DNA of 64,000 bases from the NCBI RefSeq assembly GCF_029894335.1, contig NZ_JARXZC010000038.1, positions 1 through 64,000 on the forward strand, given 5' to 3'. The notes beneath the pieces were generated by a model, which was given only the letters and a program-made list of their open reading frames with translations, was not told where the DNA came from and did no database searches. Made by a program: the position numbers and the translations under genes. The DNA comes from Kitasatospora sp. MAP5-34. GTDB lineage: Bacteria; Actinomycetota; Actinomycetes; Streptomycetales; Streptomycetaceae. Shown here in pieces: positions 23,059 through 31,044 of this stretch (position 1 is the stretch's first letter; every line of letters starts with the position of its first letter).

Positions 23059-24918
23059 TCAGACCTCGATCTGGATGCCGTAGTTGCGCAGCCAGAAGTC
23101 GAAGCCGAGGGCCATCTCGATGTTCATCCGGCTGTGCCACTGGTGGGCCACGCCCGACGCATCCTTGACGGACTGCCAGGCCGCGTCGACGTCCAGGAAC
23201 GGCAGGACGGGCGAGTTCGGGTCGCTGAGGACGGCGGAGAACTCGCGGTGCAGCGCCTGGGTGTAGGTCGGGTCCTGGGTCACCGGGTAGGGGCTCTTGG
23301 GGCGGTCCAGGATCGACTTGGGCAGCAGGTCCTTGGTGGCGGCGCGCAGCAGGCTCTTCTCCCGGCCGTCGAAGATCTTGTACTCCCACGGCACGTTGTA
23401 GACGTACTCCACCAGCCGGTGGTCGCAGAACGGCACCCGGGTCTCCAGGCCGGAGGCCATCGCGAGGCGGTCGCCCCGGTCCAGCAGCATCGGCAGCCAG
23501 CGCGACAGGTGGGCGTAGCTGAGCTCGCGCATCCGGTGCTCGCGGGGGCTCTCGCCGTCCTGGTGCGGCGTCTCCAGCTGGGTCTGGCGGTAGTTCTCGT
23601 CGTAGTAGCCGGTCATGTCCAGCTTGCCCAGCAGGTCGGTGCCGAACAGCCCTCGGCCCTGGCCCTTCTTGCTGCCCTCCTGGCGCCGCTCGGCGGCGAT
23701 CCAGGGGAACGTCTCGATGCCGACGAGTTCCTCGTCGTGCAGCCACTTGAAGCCGCCGAAGATCTCGTCGGCGGTCTCGCCGGTGAGCGCGACGGTGGAG
23801 TGCTCGCGGGTGGCCCGCAGCATCAGGTAGAGCGAGGTGTCCATGTCGCCGAGCGAGGTGGGCATGTCCTGGGCGATGATCGCCGCCTGGCGGGCCGCCG
23901 GGTCGATCAGGTCGGCGGTGCCCAGCACGATGTCGGTGTGGTCGGCGCCGACGTGGCGGGCCAGCTCGGCGGCGTACGGGCCGTCGGGGGTGTCGCGCTG
24001 GTCGTCGGGGCGGAAGTTCTCGCTGTACCCGACGAAGTTGGCGGTGATCGTACGGACCGCGTCGTCGCCGGCCTCGGCGCGGGCGATCGCGGCGAGCGCG
24101 GTGATCGAGCTGGAGTCGATGCCGCCCGACAACGCGGTGCACAGCGGGACGTCGGCCACCAGCTCGCGGGTGACGATCTCCTCCAGCATGGAGCGGACCG
24201 TGCGGATCGTGGTGTCCAGGTCGTCGGTGTGCTCGCGCGCCTCCAGCGCCCAGTAGCGGCGCAGTACGGCGCCCTTGCGGCTGAGCGTCAGGGTGTGGCC
24301 CGGCGGCAGCTCGCGCAGCTCGCTGAAGACGCTCTGCCCGGGGGTCTTGGCGGTGGAGAACAGCTCCCGCAGGCCGTCCGCGTCCACCGTCCGCTTGACC
24401 AGCGGGTTGGCGAACAGCGCCTTGGGCTCGGAACCGAAGAGCAGCCCGCCGGGGAGCGTCTTGTAGAAGACCGGCTTGATCCCCATCCGGTCGCGGACCA
24501 GCAGGAGTTCCTCGCTGCGCGGGTTCCAGACCGCGAACGCGAACATGCCCTCCAGGTGCGTCGCGCAGTCGGCCCCCCACTCCACGTACGAGCGCAGCAC
24601 CACCTCGGTGTCGCTGCGGGTACGGAAGCGGTGGCCCCGGCTCTCCAGCTCGGAACGCAGCTGCTTGAAGTTGTAGACCTCACCGGTGTAGGAGAGGACC
24701 GCCAGGGTCCGGCCGTCCTCCTCGGCCACCATCGGCTGGATGCCCCCGGCGAGGTCGATGATGGAGTTCCGGGTGTGCCCCAGCAGCGCGTGGGTGGAGA
24801 CCCACACCCCGCGGGCGTCGGGACCCCGCTTCTCCAACGCGTCGGTCATGCGGTCGAGGGTCAGCCGCTCCTCCGACAGGTCGCAGCTGAAGTCCACCCA
24901 GCCAGTCATACCGCACAT
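23059..24918 (-). CDS. asparagine-synthetase-like amidotransferase
   Basis: A 619-residue protein of the AsnB type. Cys2, exposed after Met removal in MCGMTGW, is the glutaminase nucleophile. The N-terminal class II amidotransferase domain (1-210) contains RGPDARG and SYTGEVYN. The synthetase domain has the ATP pyrophosphatase loop TALSGGIDSSSITAL and LTGETADEIFGG. It makes an amide from a carboxylate using ATP and glutamine ammonia. In secondary metabolism such enzymes (e.g. OxyD) amidate starter units or close lactams. ATG at 24918 is required by Cys2, although the frame extends further upstream. It is upstream of the MFS pump. Confidence 0.9.
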   Translation of the reverse strand: MCGMTGWVDFSCDLSEERLTLDRMTDALEKRGPDARGVWVSTHALLGHTRNSIIDLAGGIQPMVAEEDGRTLAVLSYTGEVYNFKQLRSELESRGHRFRTRSDTEVVLRSYVEWGADCATHLEGMFAFAVWNPRSEELLLVRDRMGIKPVFYKTLPGGLLFGSEPKALFANPLVKRTVDADGLRELFSTAKTPGQSVFSELRELPPGHTLTLSRKGAVLRRYWALEAREHTDDLDTTIRTVRSMLEEIVTRELVADVPLCTALSGGIDSSSITALAAIARAEAGDDAVRTITANFVGYSENFRPDDQRDTPDGPYAAELARHVGADHTDIVLGTADLIDPAARQAAIIAQDMPTSLGDMDTSLYLMLRATREHSTVALTGETADEIFGGFKWLHDEELVGIETFPWIAAERRQEGSKKGQGRGLFGTDLLGKLDMTGYYDENYRQTQLETPHQDGESPREHRMRELSYAHLSRWLPMLLDRGDRLAMASGLETRVPFCDHRLVEYVYNVPWEYKIFDGREKSLLRAATKDLLPKSILDRPKSPYPVTQDPTYTQALHREFSAVLSDPNSPVLPFLDVDAAWQSVKDASGVAHQWHSRMNIEMALGFDFWLRNYGIQIEV

Positions 24919-25214
24919 ACGGAAACTCCCTTGTTCATCTCGGTCTCGGGGGCGGCCCGGCCGGCGCGGCTGCCGCCGCCTGCGGTGCACCCGGGGCCGG
25001 GAAGGTCTTCGTGGATTCGTGGACCTGAAGGACGGCAGCAGCCTGCCGCGCCGGGCTGGAAGCGGGCTCGAGCGGTACTCGACGTCACGGCCGCGCCTCT
25101 TGCGCCTCTTGCCCAACGGCGCCGGCCGCTCGCGCGCGGCGGTCGGCGGGTTCCCGCCGGGCCCGGGGGACAATCCGGGTGCAGGCGGCCTCCGCGCCCG
25201 AAAGGCAGCACCAT

Positions 25215-25847
25215 ATGAGCAGCAGACTGATCGTCACCGCGTTCGTCACCCTGGACGGTGTCATGCAGGCCCCCGGCGGCCCGGGCGAGGACACCGACGG
25301 AGGTTTCGAGCACGGCGGCTGGCAGGTCCCGTACGCCGCCGACGATTTCGGGGACCTCATGACGGGGCTCTTCGAGCGGACCGCCGACCATCTCCTGCTC
25401 GGCCGCAGGACCTACGACATCTTCGCCGGCCACTGGCCCCGCGTCACCGACCAGAACAACCCGATCGCCGTGCGGCTCAACGCCATGCCCAAGTACGTCG
25501 CCTCACGCACCCTGACCAGCCTGCAGTGGCACAACTCCCACCTGCTGAAGGGCGAGGCCGCGGAGTCCGTCGCCCAGCTCAAGGAGCGGCTCGACGGCGT
25601 GATCATGACGCAGGGCAGCAGCCACCTCATCCGCACCTTGCAGCGGCACGACCTCGTCGACGAATACCGGCTGCTCATCAACCCGGTGATCCTCGGCACC
25701 GGCAAGCGCCTCTTCAGCGAGGGCGCCACCCCCACCGCCTGGGCCCTCAAGGAGTCCCGCGCCACCAGCACGGGCATCCAGTACTGCGTCTACGAGCGGG
25801 CGGGGAAGCCCGAGTACGGATCCTTCCTGCTGGACGACCAGGAGTAG
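25215..25847 (+). CDS. dihydrofolate-reductase-fold protein (RibD C-terminal family)
   Basis: A 210-residue protein with the pattern of RibD-C/DHFR-like reductases: VTAFVTLDGVMQAPGGPGED at the start, LLLGRRTYDIFAGHWP in the middle, GVIMTQGSSHLIRTLQRHDL and LINPVILGTGKRLF. The residues form an NADPH-binding Rossmann-like fold, but actinobacterial members are rarely true folate enzymes. ATG at 25215 follows GAAAGGCAGC. It is divergent from the amidotransferase, about 300 bp away, and may or may not belong to the cluster. Confidence 0.8.
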   Translation: MSSRLIVTAFVTLDGVMQAPGGPGEDTDGGFEHGGWQVPYAADDFGDLMTGLFERTADHLLLGRRTYDIFAGHWPRVTDQNNPIAVRLNAMPKYVASRTLTSLQWHNSHLLKGEAAESVAQLKERLDGVIMTQGSSHLIRTLQRHDLVDEYRLLINPVILGTGKRLFSEGATPTAWALKESRATSTGIQYCVYERAGKPEYGSFLLDDQE

Positions 25848-25926
25848 CGGCCGCCCGACACACCTCGCCGCGCCCGCCGTGCGACCGCCCGGTCCGCGCT
25901 GTTGCCGCGCACGGGCGTTCAGGTCT

Positions 25927-26127
25927 TCAGTGGGTTGCCTGGGTCGCTGTGCCGACGAGCTGGAGAATCGCGTGGCCCCACGGGGTCGCCGCGATCAGAA
26001 CGCCGAACACGACGCAGGTGAGCGCGGTCAGCTTCTCGTCGGCCCGAGTGCGGGCCTCGGTCCGACGCGCCAGCCGGACAAGGATGATGATCCCAAGAAA
26101 AACAGACGCGCTGACGGATAGTTGCAT
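25927..26127 (-). CDS. small two-helix membrane protein
   Basis: A 66-residue protein with two hydrophobic segments, VSASVFLGIIILVRLA (about 5-20) and TALTCVVFGVLIAATPWGHA (about 34-54), separated by a charged loop (RRTEARTRADEK). Both ends would lie on the same side of the membrane. Similar small proteins occur in streptomycete mobile elements, but I cannot assign a family. Confidence 0.5.
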   Translation of the reverse strand: MQLSVSASVFLGIIILVRLARRTEARTRADEKLTALTCVVFGVLIAATPWGHAILQLVGTATQATH

Positions 26128-26193
26128 GTCCCCACCCCCGGTAGACGATCACCAAAGCCTAGGGCCCCGAGCCGGAACCGGGGGCTCGTTCGC

Positions 26194-26886
26194 TCAGCTC
26201 GCCCCACCACAGGCTGCTACCCGGGCGGTGATCAGCAAGGTGCCGAGAGCACCCCGCTCCGGGGAGGGGAGCACCCGGGCCCGCACGTTGCTGAAACCGT
26301 GGCGCTTGAGCACGTCCGACCACTGCCCGGCGGTGTACTGCCAGCGGAGCATTGTCAGCTCGTCCTCGCGCCCCTCCAGCCACGCGCCGCCCATCTGCTG
26401 GGGGCCGTACTGGTCCGGGCCGGGCTCGCGGTGGGAGAAGGCGAAGACGCCGCCTGGGGCGAGCCGCCGCGCGATCCGGGGGAACAGCTCGTCGGGGTCG
26501 GTGAACCACACGGCGCCCCAGGTCGAGTAGATGGCGTGGAAGGGCCGATCGTCCTGGTCGAGGAAGCCGCACGCCTCGGCGTGGACGAACTCCAGGTTCG
26601 GGAGGTCGTTCCAGAACTCGCGCGCCCGGTCGACCTGGACGGCGGAGAAGTCCACGGCGGTGACCTCGACCCCGCTGCGAGCCAGGAAGGCGGCGTTCTC
26701 GCCCTCGGCCGGCCCCAGGTCCAGCGCGGTCTTCGGCTCGCCGAGGATCTCCGCACCGGGGCCGCCGTCCGCGAGCCCGGTCCAGTCGAACCGGTGGGCG
26801 GCAGGCCGCTGCCGTCCAGGGCGGTACTTGTCCCAGTACTCGGCGAGGGTGGTGGGCGCACTGTGCTCAGGGGTCGCAAAGCTCAT
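26194..26886 (-). CDS. class I SAM-dependent methyltransferase
   Basis: A 230-residue methyltransferase. Motif I is TALDLGPAEGENAAFLA (the usual GxGxG reads GPAEG), the acidic end of strand 2 is VTAVDFS, and HAIYSTWGAVWF and LAPGGVFAFSH correspond to motifs for the later strands. The substrate could be a small molecule, and the UbiE/Cyp-like layout gives no more detail. It stands alone between a small membrane gene and a terminator, without operon partners. Confidence 0.82.
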   Translation of the reverse strand: MSFATPEHSAPTTLAEYWDKYRPGRQRPAAHRFDWTGLADGGPGAEILGEPKTALDLGPAEGENAAFLARSGVEVTAVDFSAVQVDRAREFWNDLPNLEFVHAEACGFLDQDDRPFHAIYSTWGAVWFTDPDELFPRIARRLAPGGVFAFSHREPGPDQYGPQQMGGAWLEGREDELTMLRWQYTAGQWSDVLKRHGFSNVRARVLPSPERGALGTLLITARVAACGGAS

Positions 26887-26964
26887 GTCGCCGAACGCTA
26901 CTCACACCCGCACTTGATCGCCAATTCGCCTGATTTTGCCCGGGGTTGGGAGAAAATTGGCATG

Positions 26965-27001
26965 CCGGAGACCGGCACCCGCGTGGGGTGCCGGCCTCCG
27001 G
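26965..27001 (-). terminator. 16-bp hairpin with one mismatch
   Basis: CCGGAGACCGGCACCC pairs with GGGTGCCGGCCTCCGG except for one A-C mismatch, just beyond the end of the leftward fragment at 27023. It separates that fragment from the methyltransferase promoter. Confidence 0.6.
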
Positions 27002-27022
27002 TTCGCTCACTCGCTCAGTGGC

Positions 27023-27259
27023 TCAGTGGCACTTCTGCCCCGGCGCGCACGGCGAGCACTTCGCGGCGTCCTTCTCCCACAGCGGCCAGTCGACCGCGAA
27101 GCCGAAGGTGGCGATGACCTCGGCGGTGCGCATCACCGTGCCGTCGGCCTTGCGGTCGATGTGGGGGATGTCGGCCTGCAGGCGGAGCGCCGCAGCCTCA
27201 TCCTCGGGAGCAGCCCGCTGCCGGGGGGCGTGGCGACGCCCCCCCGGAGGGCGGCCGAG
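27023..27259 (-). pseudogene. 3' fragment of a small cysteine-rich protein gene
   Basis: The frame reads EDEAAALRLQADIPHIDR, TVMRTAEVIATFGFAVDW and PLWEKDAAKCSPCAPGQKCH then stop, with strong codon bias. The only in-frame starts are internal (GTG 27136, ATG 27133), leaving about 36 codons. The upstream part is replaced by a GC hairpin and the Nudix stop codon in the same frame. It is either a 5'-truncated gene or a read-through extension of the Nudix gene. The CSPC...KC cluster at the end could bind metal. The family is not recognised. Confidence 0.4.
27219..27249 (-). terminator. GC-rich hairpin after the Nudix operon
   Basis: CCGGGGGGCGT and ACGCCCCCCCGG pair with a single bulged C around GGCG, 11 bp past the Nudix stop codon. 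It is likely the terminator of the leftward six-gene operon. Confidence 0.6.
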
Positions 27260-27700
27260 TCAGGCTGGTGCTGACAGTCGGTCGGCGAGGAGGAGTGCGA
27301 GCGGCCCGCCCTGGAGGAGGAAGCGTCCGTCATCGATGGCGGCGATGGCGTCCTGCATCGGCCACCACATGAGCTTGAAGCCCTCCTCGTCGGATGCGAG
27401 TTCCTGCGGGCCGGTGGTCAGGTCGCGGGCCTCGAAGAGGTGCAGGCGGGCGGTCGAGCCGGGGACGATGGCGTAGGAGCCGAGGGGGCGCCAGGTCTCG
27501 GCGGTGATCCCGGCTTCCTCGCGCAGCTCGCGCCGCGCGCAATCCTGCGGGGTCTCGTCGCCTTCCTGGCGCCCTCCGGGGAGGAACAGGTACTCGCCGC
27601 CGTGCCGGGGGAACGGCGCGGTCAGCAGGGCGACCAGGCCGTGTGAGTCGCGGGCGACGATGACGGCCGCGTCCCGGGTGGGCAGCTGGGTGTTGGTCAT
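27260..27700 (-). CDS. Nudix hydrolase
   Basis: A 146-residue protein with a complete Nudix box, GGRQEGDETPQDCARRELREEAGI (positions about 42-65: G, E, RE..EE, G as needed for metal-dependent pyrophosphate cleavage). It hydrolyses a nucleoside diphosphate linked to another group. It is the last gene of a leftward operon with a radical SAM enzyme, kinase-like protein and sulfatase-fold hydrolase, 19 bp after the hydrolase. A nucleotide-linked intermediate or a house-cleaning role in the same pathway is plausible. Confidence 0.9.
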   Translation of the reverse strand: MTNTQLPTRDAAVIVARDSHGLVALLTAPFPRHGGEYLFLPGGRQEGDETPQDCARRELREEAGITAETWRPLGSYAIVPGSTARLHLFEARDLTTGPQELASDEEGFKLMWWPMQDAIAAIDDGRFLLQGGPLALLLADRLSAPA

Positions 27701-27719
27701 GGACGGAGCGTAGGACGGG

Positions 27720-28517
27720 TCAGACCACCGTGCAGGCGAACGGCACGTTCGTCACCGTTGGGTGGACGATCCCGCGTCCGTGGTAGCCGTCCTCCCCGAA
27801 TGCGTCGCCGTGGTCGGCGCACATGATGACCAGCCACCGCTTGGTGCCGGTGAGGCCGTCGACGAGGTTGCCGAGGTGTTCGTCGGTGTAGGCGAGGGCC
27901 GCGCTCTGGGACTGCCAGGAGTCGGAGCTGTCGCCGAGGTAGTGGCCGTGGGGGACGTGGGTGGCCGAGACGTTGACGAACAGGAAGAGCGGCCGGTCGG
28001 CGCGGTCGGCGGCGACGTCGAGGGCGTGTTCGACCTGGTAGCGGGTGGAGTCGGGCTCGGGTGAGCAGAACTCCGGCCGCCAGTGGTCCTCGTCGAACAG
28101 GTCCGGCAGGACCGAGCCGAGCGGCGTCTCGCGGGAGAAGTAGGTCACGCCGCCGATGCAGACCGTGCGGTAGCCGTGCTGGCCGAGGCCGGTGAGGAGG
28201 TTCGGGGCGTCGAACACGAACGTTCGCGGGTCGACGGTCTTGAAGGCCGGCGGACGGCACTCCCACAGGCGCGGGGGCTGCTGGGGCTGGGGGAGCTTGG
28301 GCAGGAACCCGGAGAAGAACGCCATGTGCGCGGGGAGCGTGAAGGTGCCGGGGGTGCGGCGCTCCTCCCACTGGCCACCGGGCAGTAGGCCCGCCAGGCG
28401 GGGAGTCCGGCCGGCATGCGTAGTCGCCCTGGCCACGTCGTAGCGCAGGGAGTCCAGCGTGACGAACAGGATGTTCGTCCCGGTCCTGACGATGGTCTCG
28501 GCGTCGATCACGGTCAT
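27720..28517 (-). CDS. alkaline-phosphatase/sulfatase-fold hydrolase
   Basis: A 265-residue metal hydrolase. The first metal site is FVTLDSLRYDVA, the nucleophile region TPGTFTLPAHMAFFSGFLP and the second metal site MCADHGDAFGEDG. This is close to the STM4013/SEN3800-type hydrolases, which also occur beside radical SAM genes in other bacteria. It would cleave a phosphate or sulfate ester, with Thr as likely nucleophile. It has no signal peptide, so it acts in the cytoplasm. It overlaps the upstream gene by 4 bp. Confidence 0.82.
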   Translation of the reverse strand: MTVIDAETIVRTGTNILFVTLDSLRYDVARATTHAGRTPRLAGLLPGGQWEERRTPGTFTLPAHMAFFSGFLPKLPQPQQPPRLWECRPPAFKTVDPRTFVFDAPNLLTGLGQHGYRTVCIGGVTYFSRETPLGSVLPDLFDEDHWRPEFCSPEPDSTRYQVEHALDVAADRADRPLFLFVNVSATHVPHGHYLGDSSDSWQSQSAALAYTDEHLGNLVDGLTGTKRWLVIMCADHGDAFGEDGYHGRGIVHPTVTNVPFACTVV

Positions 28518-29011
28518 CCTTCCGAGGCGGCGAAGTGCTGGGCGATGTCGGGCCGGTGGACGACGCGGCCCCGGGCGGTGTCGTTGACGGGGATGGGCAC
28601 CTTGTCGCGGGCGATCAGGTCGCAGATCCGCTCCAGCCCGGTGCCCTCACTGATCGGCGTGCCGTCGGCGGCGAACAGGCGGATGGTCACCTCAGCGCCG
28701 ACGGTGGTGATCAGGGCGCCGGGAACCTGCAGGGTGCGGATCGCGTAGGCGAGGAGGTCTTCCCCACCCTCGCCGAGGACGGAGATGGTCGCCGCGTAGT
28801 GCTGGCAGTTGACGGCACCTCGGCAGAACTGGCCGGTGTACTCCTTGGCCAGCTCGGTGCCGTCGTGGACCAGGGCGACGCCGTGGGAGCGGGTGACCAG
28901 GACGAGACAGGAGCCGACCCACCAGGCGACGCCGGGGTGGATCTCGGCGCGGTGCCGGCCGTGGACCAGGTCCTCGGCGAAGACGGTGGGCAGGTCAACG
29001 GGGTTGAGCAC
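28514..29011 (-). CDS. unknown protein of the radical SAM operon
   Basis: A 165-residue soluble protein, ILE/VAL-rich, with segments GSCLVLVTRSHGVALVHDGT, GQFCRGAVNCQHYAATISVL and a final NDTARGRVVHRPD. The middle part faintly recalls phosphohexomutase N-domains (VTRSHxVALVHDG), but the TASHNP phosphoserine motif is absent, so I leave it unassigned. It overlaps both neighbours (17 bp with the kinase-like gene, 4 bp with the hydrolase), so it is surely co-translated and probably a partner in the same reaction sequence. Confidence 0.65.
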   Translation of the reverse strand: MLNPVDLPTVFAEDLVHGRHRAEIHPGVAWWVGSCLVLVTRSHGVALVHDGTELAKEYTGQFCRGAVNCQHYAATISVLGEGGEDLLAYAIRTLQVPGALITTVGAEVTIRLFAADGTPISEGTGLERICDLIARDKVPIPVNDTARGRVVHRPDIAQHFAASEG

Positions 29012-29645
29012 GGCGGCTGTCCTCCAGCAGGGTGTGGATCTCCTCGGCCAGCTCCTCGGGCGTGCGTCCGTCGGTACTGATCTGGACGCCGGTCGGGTCG
29101 GTCGCGGCGAACAGCCGGTACAGCTCCTGCACGTGGGGCAGCAGACCAGGCCGGCGGGCCAGGAACCGGTCGGTGGCCGCCCGGTGGGGGCGGGTGTCCA
29201 TCCGGTGCCGTATCTCCTTCTCGGAGGTCTCCAGGTACACCGTCAGGTCGGGCCTGGGCAGATACCCGAGGTAGGGGCTGAACGCGGCGATCGCCACATC
29301 CAGGTCGAGCCGGTTCACGGCGGCGTGGTTGACGATCACCGAGGCGATCCACCGGTCCGCGATCAGGTTCCCGCTGACGAGGCGGCGGCGGGCGAAGTCG
29401 GCGGAGTCCAGCGCTCCGGCCAGGTGGAAGGCGAACTGGGTCAGGGCCCCGCCGTGGTCGTTGACGTAGCCGATGAGGCCGGCCAGGGGCTTCGGGATGA
29501 CGTGCATGGCGTCGGCGCCGAGCCGGGCGGCGAGCAGCCGGGTGAGCGTGGACTTCCCCGATCCGCTGATCCCTTCGAGGACGAGCAGGGCGCCGTTCCG
29601 GCCGGTGACGGGCGGTTGGTAGCAGGGGTGCAGGTCCGGGCTCAC
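28995..29645 (-). CDS. thymidylate-kinase-like P-loop protein
   Basis: A 216-residue P-loop NTPase. Walker A is LEGISGSGKST (23-33). The DR-type motif of nucleotide kinases is IADRWI, and a LID-like stretch is present around HRMDTRPHRAATDRF. The layout is that of dTMP kinase, but the TMP-specific residues cannot be confirmed by eye. It could phosphorylate a nucleotide or nucleoside-like intermediate. It overlaps the radical SAM gene upstream by 4 bp and the unknown gene downstream by 17 bp. Confidence 0.8.
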   Translation of the reverse strand: MSPDLHPCYQPPVTGRNGALLVLEGISGSGKSTLTRLLAARLGADAMHVIPKPLAGLIGYVNDHGGALTQFAFHLAGALDSADFARRRLVSGNLIADRWIASVIVNHAAVNRLDLDVAIAAFSPYLGYLPRPDLTVYLETSEKEIRHRMDTRPHRAATDRFLARRPGLLPHVQELYRLFAATDPTGVQISTDGRTPEELAEEIHTLLEDSRRAQPR

Positions 29646-30682
29646 AGTGTTCCCTCAGTGAAGGCGGCGATGTGAGCGGCCACGGAGGTCGCGACAGCGG
29701 CCGGGGCGTCGGCGTGGTCGAGCAGCGGGTTGAGGTCGAGCCGCAGGTCCTCGCGCAGCAAGCACGGCATCAGACCACCGGCGTGGTCGAGCCGCAGGGC
29801 CCAGAAGCCTTCGACGCACTGCGGCCGGACCGGGCAGGAACCGCACTGGCCGACGTGGTGGCGGCCGAGCTCGCGGTGGATGACCTCGACCTCCAGGTCG
29901 TCGACGGTGAAGACACGTCGGCCCTGGCCGACGCCTGCGGTCTCCACCCGCTCGTCTGTGGTCATCGAGCGGAGCATGGCGACCAGTCCGTCGGCGGAGA
30001 CGGAGGTGGCGCCGGTGGTGGCGTTGAAGCCGGTGTCCACCAGCTCGATGAACTGGACGGGCAGACGGTTGGTCAGCGCGTAGTCGAGGATCGCGGGGAG
30101 CTCGTGCTCGTTCTGCCGTTGGATCAGGGTGTTCAACTCCACCTGCTCGAAGGCGGTTCGGGCAGCGGTGATGCCGTCGAGCACGGCGGAGACCGGCAGC
30201 CGGGTGCGGGCGATCTCGCGGAAGGTGTCGTCGCTGAAGTAGTGGAGCGACACCTTGATCTTGCGGAGCTCGGTCTTCCTCAGCCACGTCAGGTGCCGGG
30301 CGACGAGGATGCCGTTGGTGATGAGGCTGAACGTCACGTCGGGCGCGGCGAACTGGCCGACTCCCTCCAGGACGGGCCGGGCGATGTCGGACATCAGGGG
30401 CTCGCCGCCGGAGAAGTAGACCCGCTTGAGGCCCGAGCGGATCAGGGAGCCGGTGATCGCGATGTAGTGGTCGGCGCACAGGACCCGTCGGCGGGGCTGC
30501 TGGGATCGGTCTTCCCTGGTTGTGCCGGGCGGCACGTCGCCCTCGTTGTGGCAGAACGTGCAGCCGATGTTGCAGTGGGGGCTGAGGGACACGCGGAGCT
30601 GTCCGCGAAGGGCCGCGAAGTTGTGCAGGGCGGTCAGGCCGACAGCCGGGTCCGGCGGGGACGAGAGACTGAGGAGGGTCAC
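29642..30682 (-). CDS. MoaA-like radical SAM enzyme
   Basis: A 346-residue protein. The first iron-sulfur motif is C37-x3-C41-x2-C44 (PHCNIGCTFCHNEG), SAM-binding GGEPL appears in YFSGGEPLMSD, and a second cysteine cluster near the C terminus (GQCGSCPVRPQC...PCL) should hold an auxiliary cluster, as in MoaA or SPASM-type enzymes. GTG at 30682 follows AGGAG and starts just before the fold; the frame extends further but with non-coding composition. It leads the coupled genes below and probably performs the key C-C or C-H chemistry on a nucleotide- or peptide-like substrate. Confidence 0.88.
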   Translation of the reverse strand: MTLLSLSSPPDPAVGLTALHNFAALRGQLRVSLSPHCNIGCTFCHNEGDVPPGTTREDRSQQPRRRVLCADHYIAITGSLIRSGLKRVYFSGGEPLMSDIARPVLEGVGQFAAPDVTFSLITNGILVARHLTWLRKTELRKIKVSLHYFSDDTFREIARTRLPVSAVLDGITAARTAFEQVELNTLIQRQNEHELPAILDYALTNRLPVQFIELVDTGFNATTGATSVSADGLVAMLRSMTTDERVETAGVGQGRRVFTVDDLEVEVIHRELGRHHVGQCGSCPVRPQCVEGFWALRLDHAGGLMPCLLREDLRLDLNPLLDHADAPAAVATSVAAHIAAFTEGTL

Positions 30683-30720
30683 GACACGCTCCTGTTCGGA
30701 GGGACTGCGAAGAGTGCCTG

Positions 30721-30942
30721 CTACGCGACGGGTGTGTCCGGCGCGGTGACGGTCGGGGATGCCGAGACGGGGCTCGCCTCGGCGTGGTGGACGGTCAGGC
30801 CGAGCAGGCCGACGCCGACCAGATTCAGCGCGGCCCAGGAGGAGGCCAGGAACGTCCCCAGCCGGTCGCGGTCCGGGGCGGCGTGACGTGCGCGCGGCGG
30901 CGGACGGTAGGCGGGGGCGGGGCTGGTGCTGTGCGTCGGCAT
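30721..30942 (-). CDS. small single-pass membrane protein
   Basis: A 73-residue protein with a Pro/Arg-rich cytoplasmic head, one transmembrane helix (FLASSWAALNLVGVGLLGLT, about 30-49) and a Ser/Pro/Thr-rich tail. It lies 38 bp before the radical SAM gene on the same strand and is probably the first gene of that operon. The topology suggests a membrane anchor or export helper; no family is recognised. Confidence 0.55.
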   Translation of the reverse strand: MPTHSTSPAPAYRPPPRARHAAPDRDRLGTFLASSWAALNLVGVGLLGLTVHHAEASPVSASPTVTAPDTPVA

Positions 30943-31008
30943 CAGCGGGCCTTCGGCAGCAGGGAGTTGGTGGATGTCCCCAGTGAACTGCCGGGCCCAA
31001 GGCCGGTT

Positions 31009-31043
31009 CCGTAGCCGGACTACGGGTCGTAGTCCGGCTACGG
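31009..31043 (-). terminator. perfect 16-bp hairpin after the XRE/TPR regulator
   Basis: CCGTAGCCGGACTACG and CGTAGTCCGGCTACGG pair perfectly around GGT, one base past the regulator's stop codon. It separates the regulator from the operon downstream on the same strand, unless it works as an attenuator. Confidence 0.7.
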
Positions 31044-31044
31044 G

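Noticed and set aside
23059..24918. Primary-metabolism asparagine synthetase
   Set aside because: It cannot be excluded from sequence alone, but the position between a cluster exporter and tailoring genes and the presence of a second AsnB argue for a specialised role.
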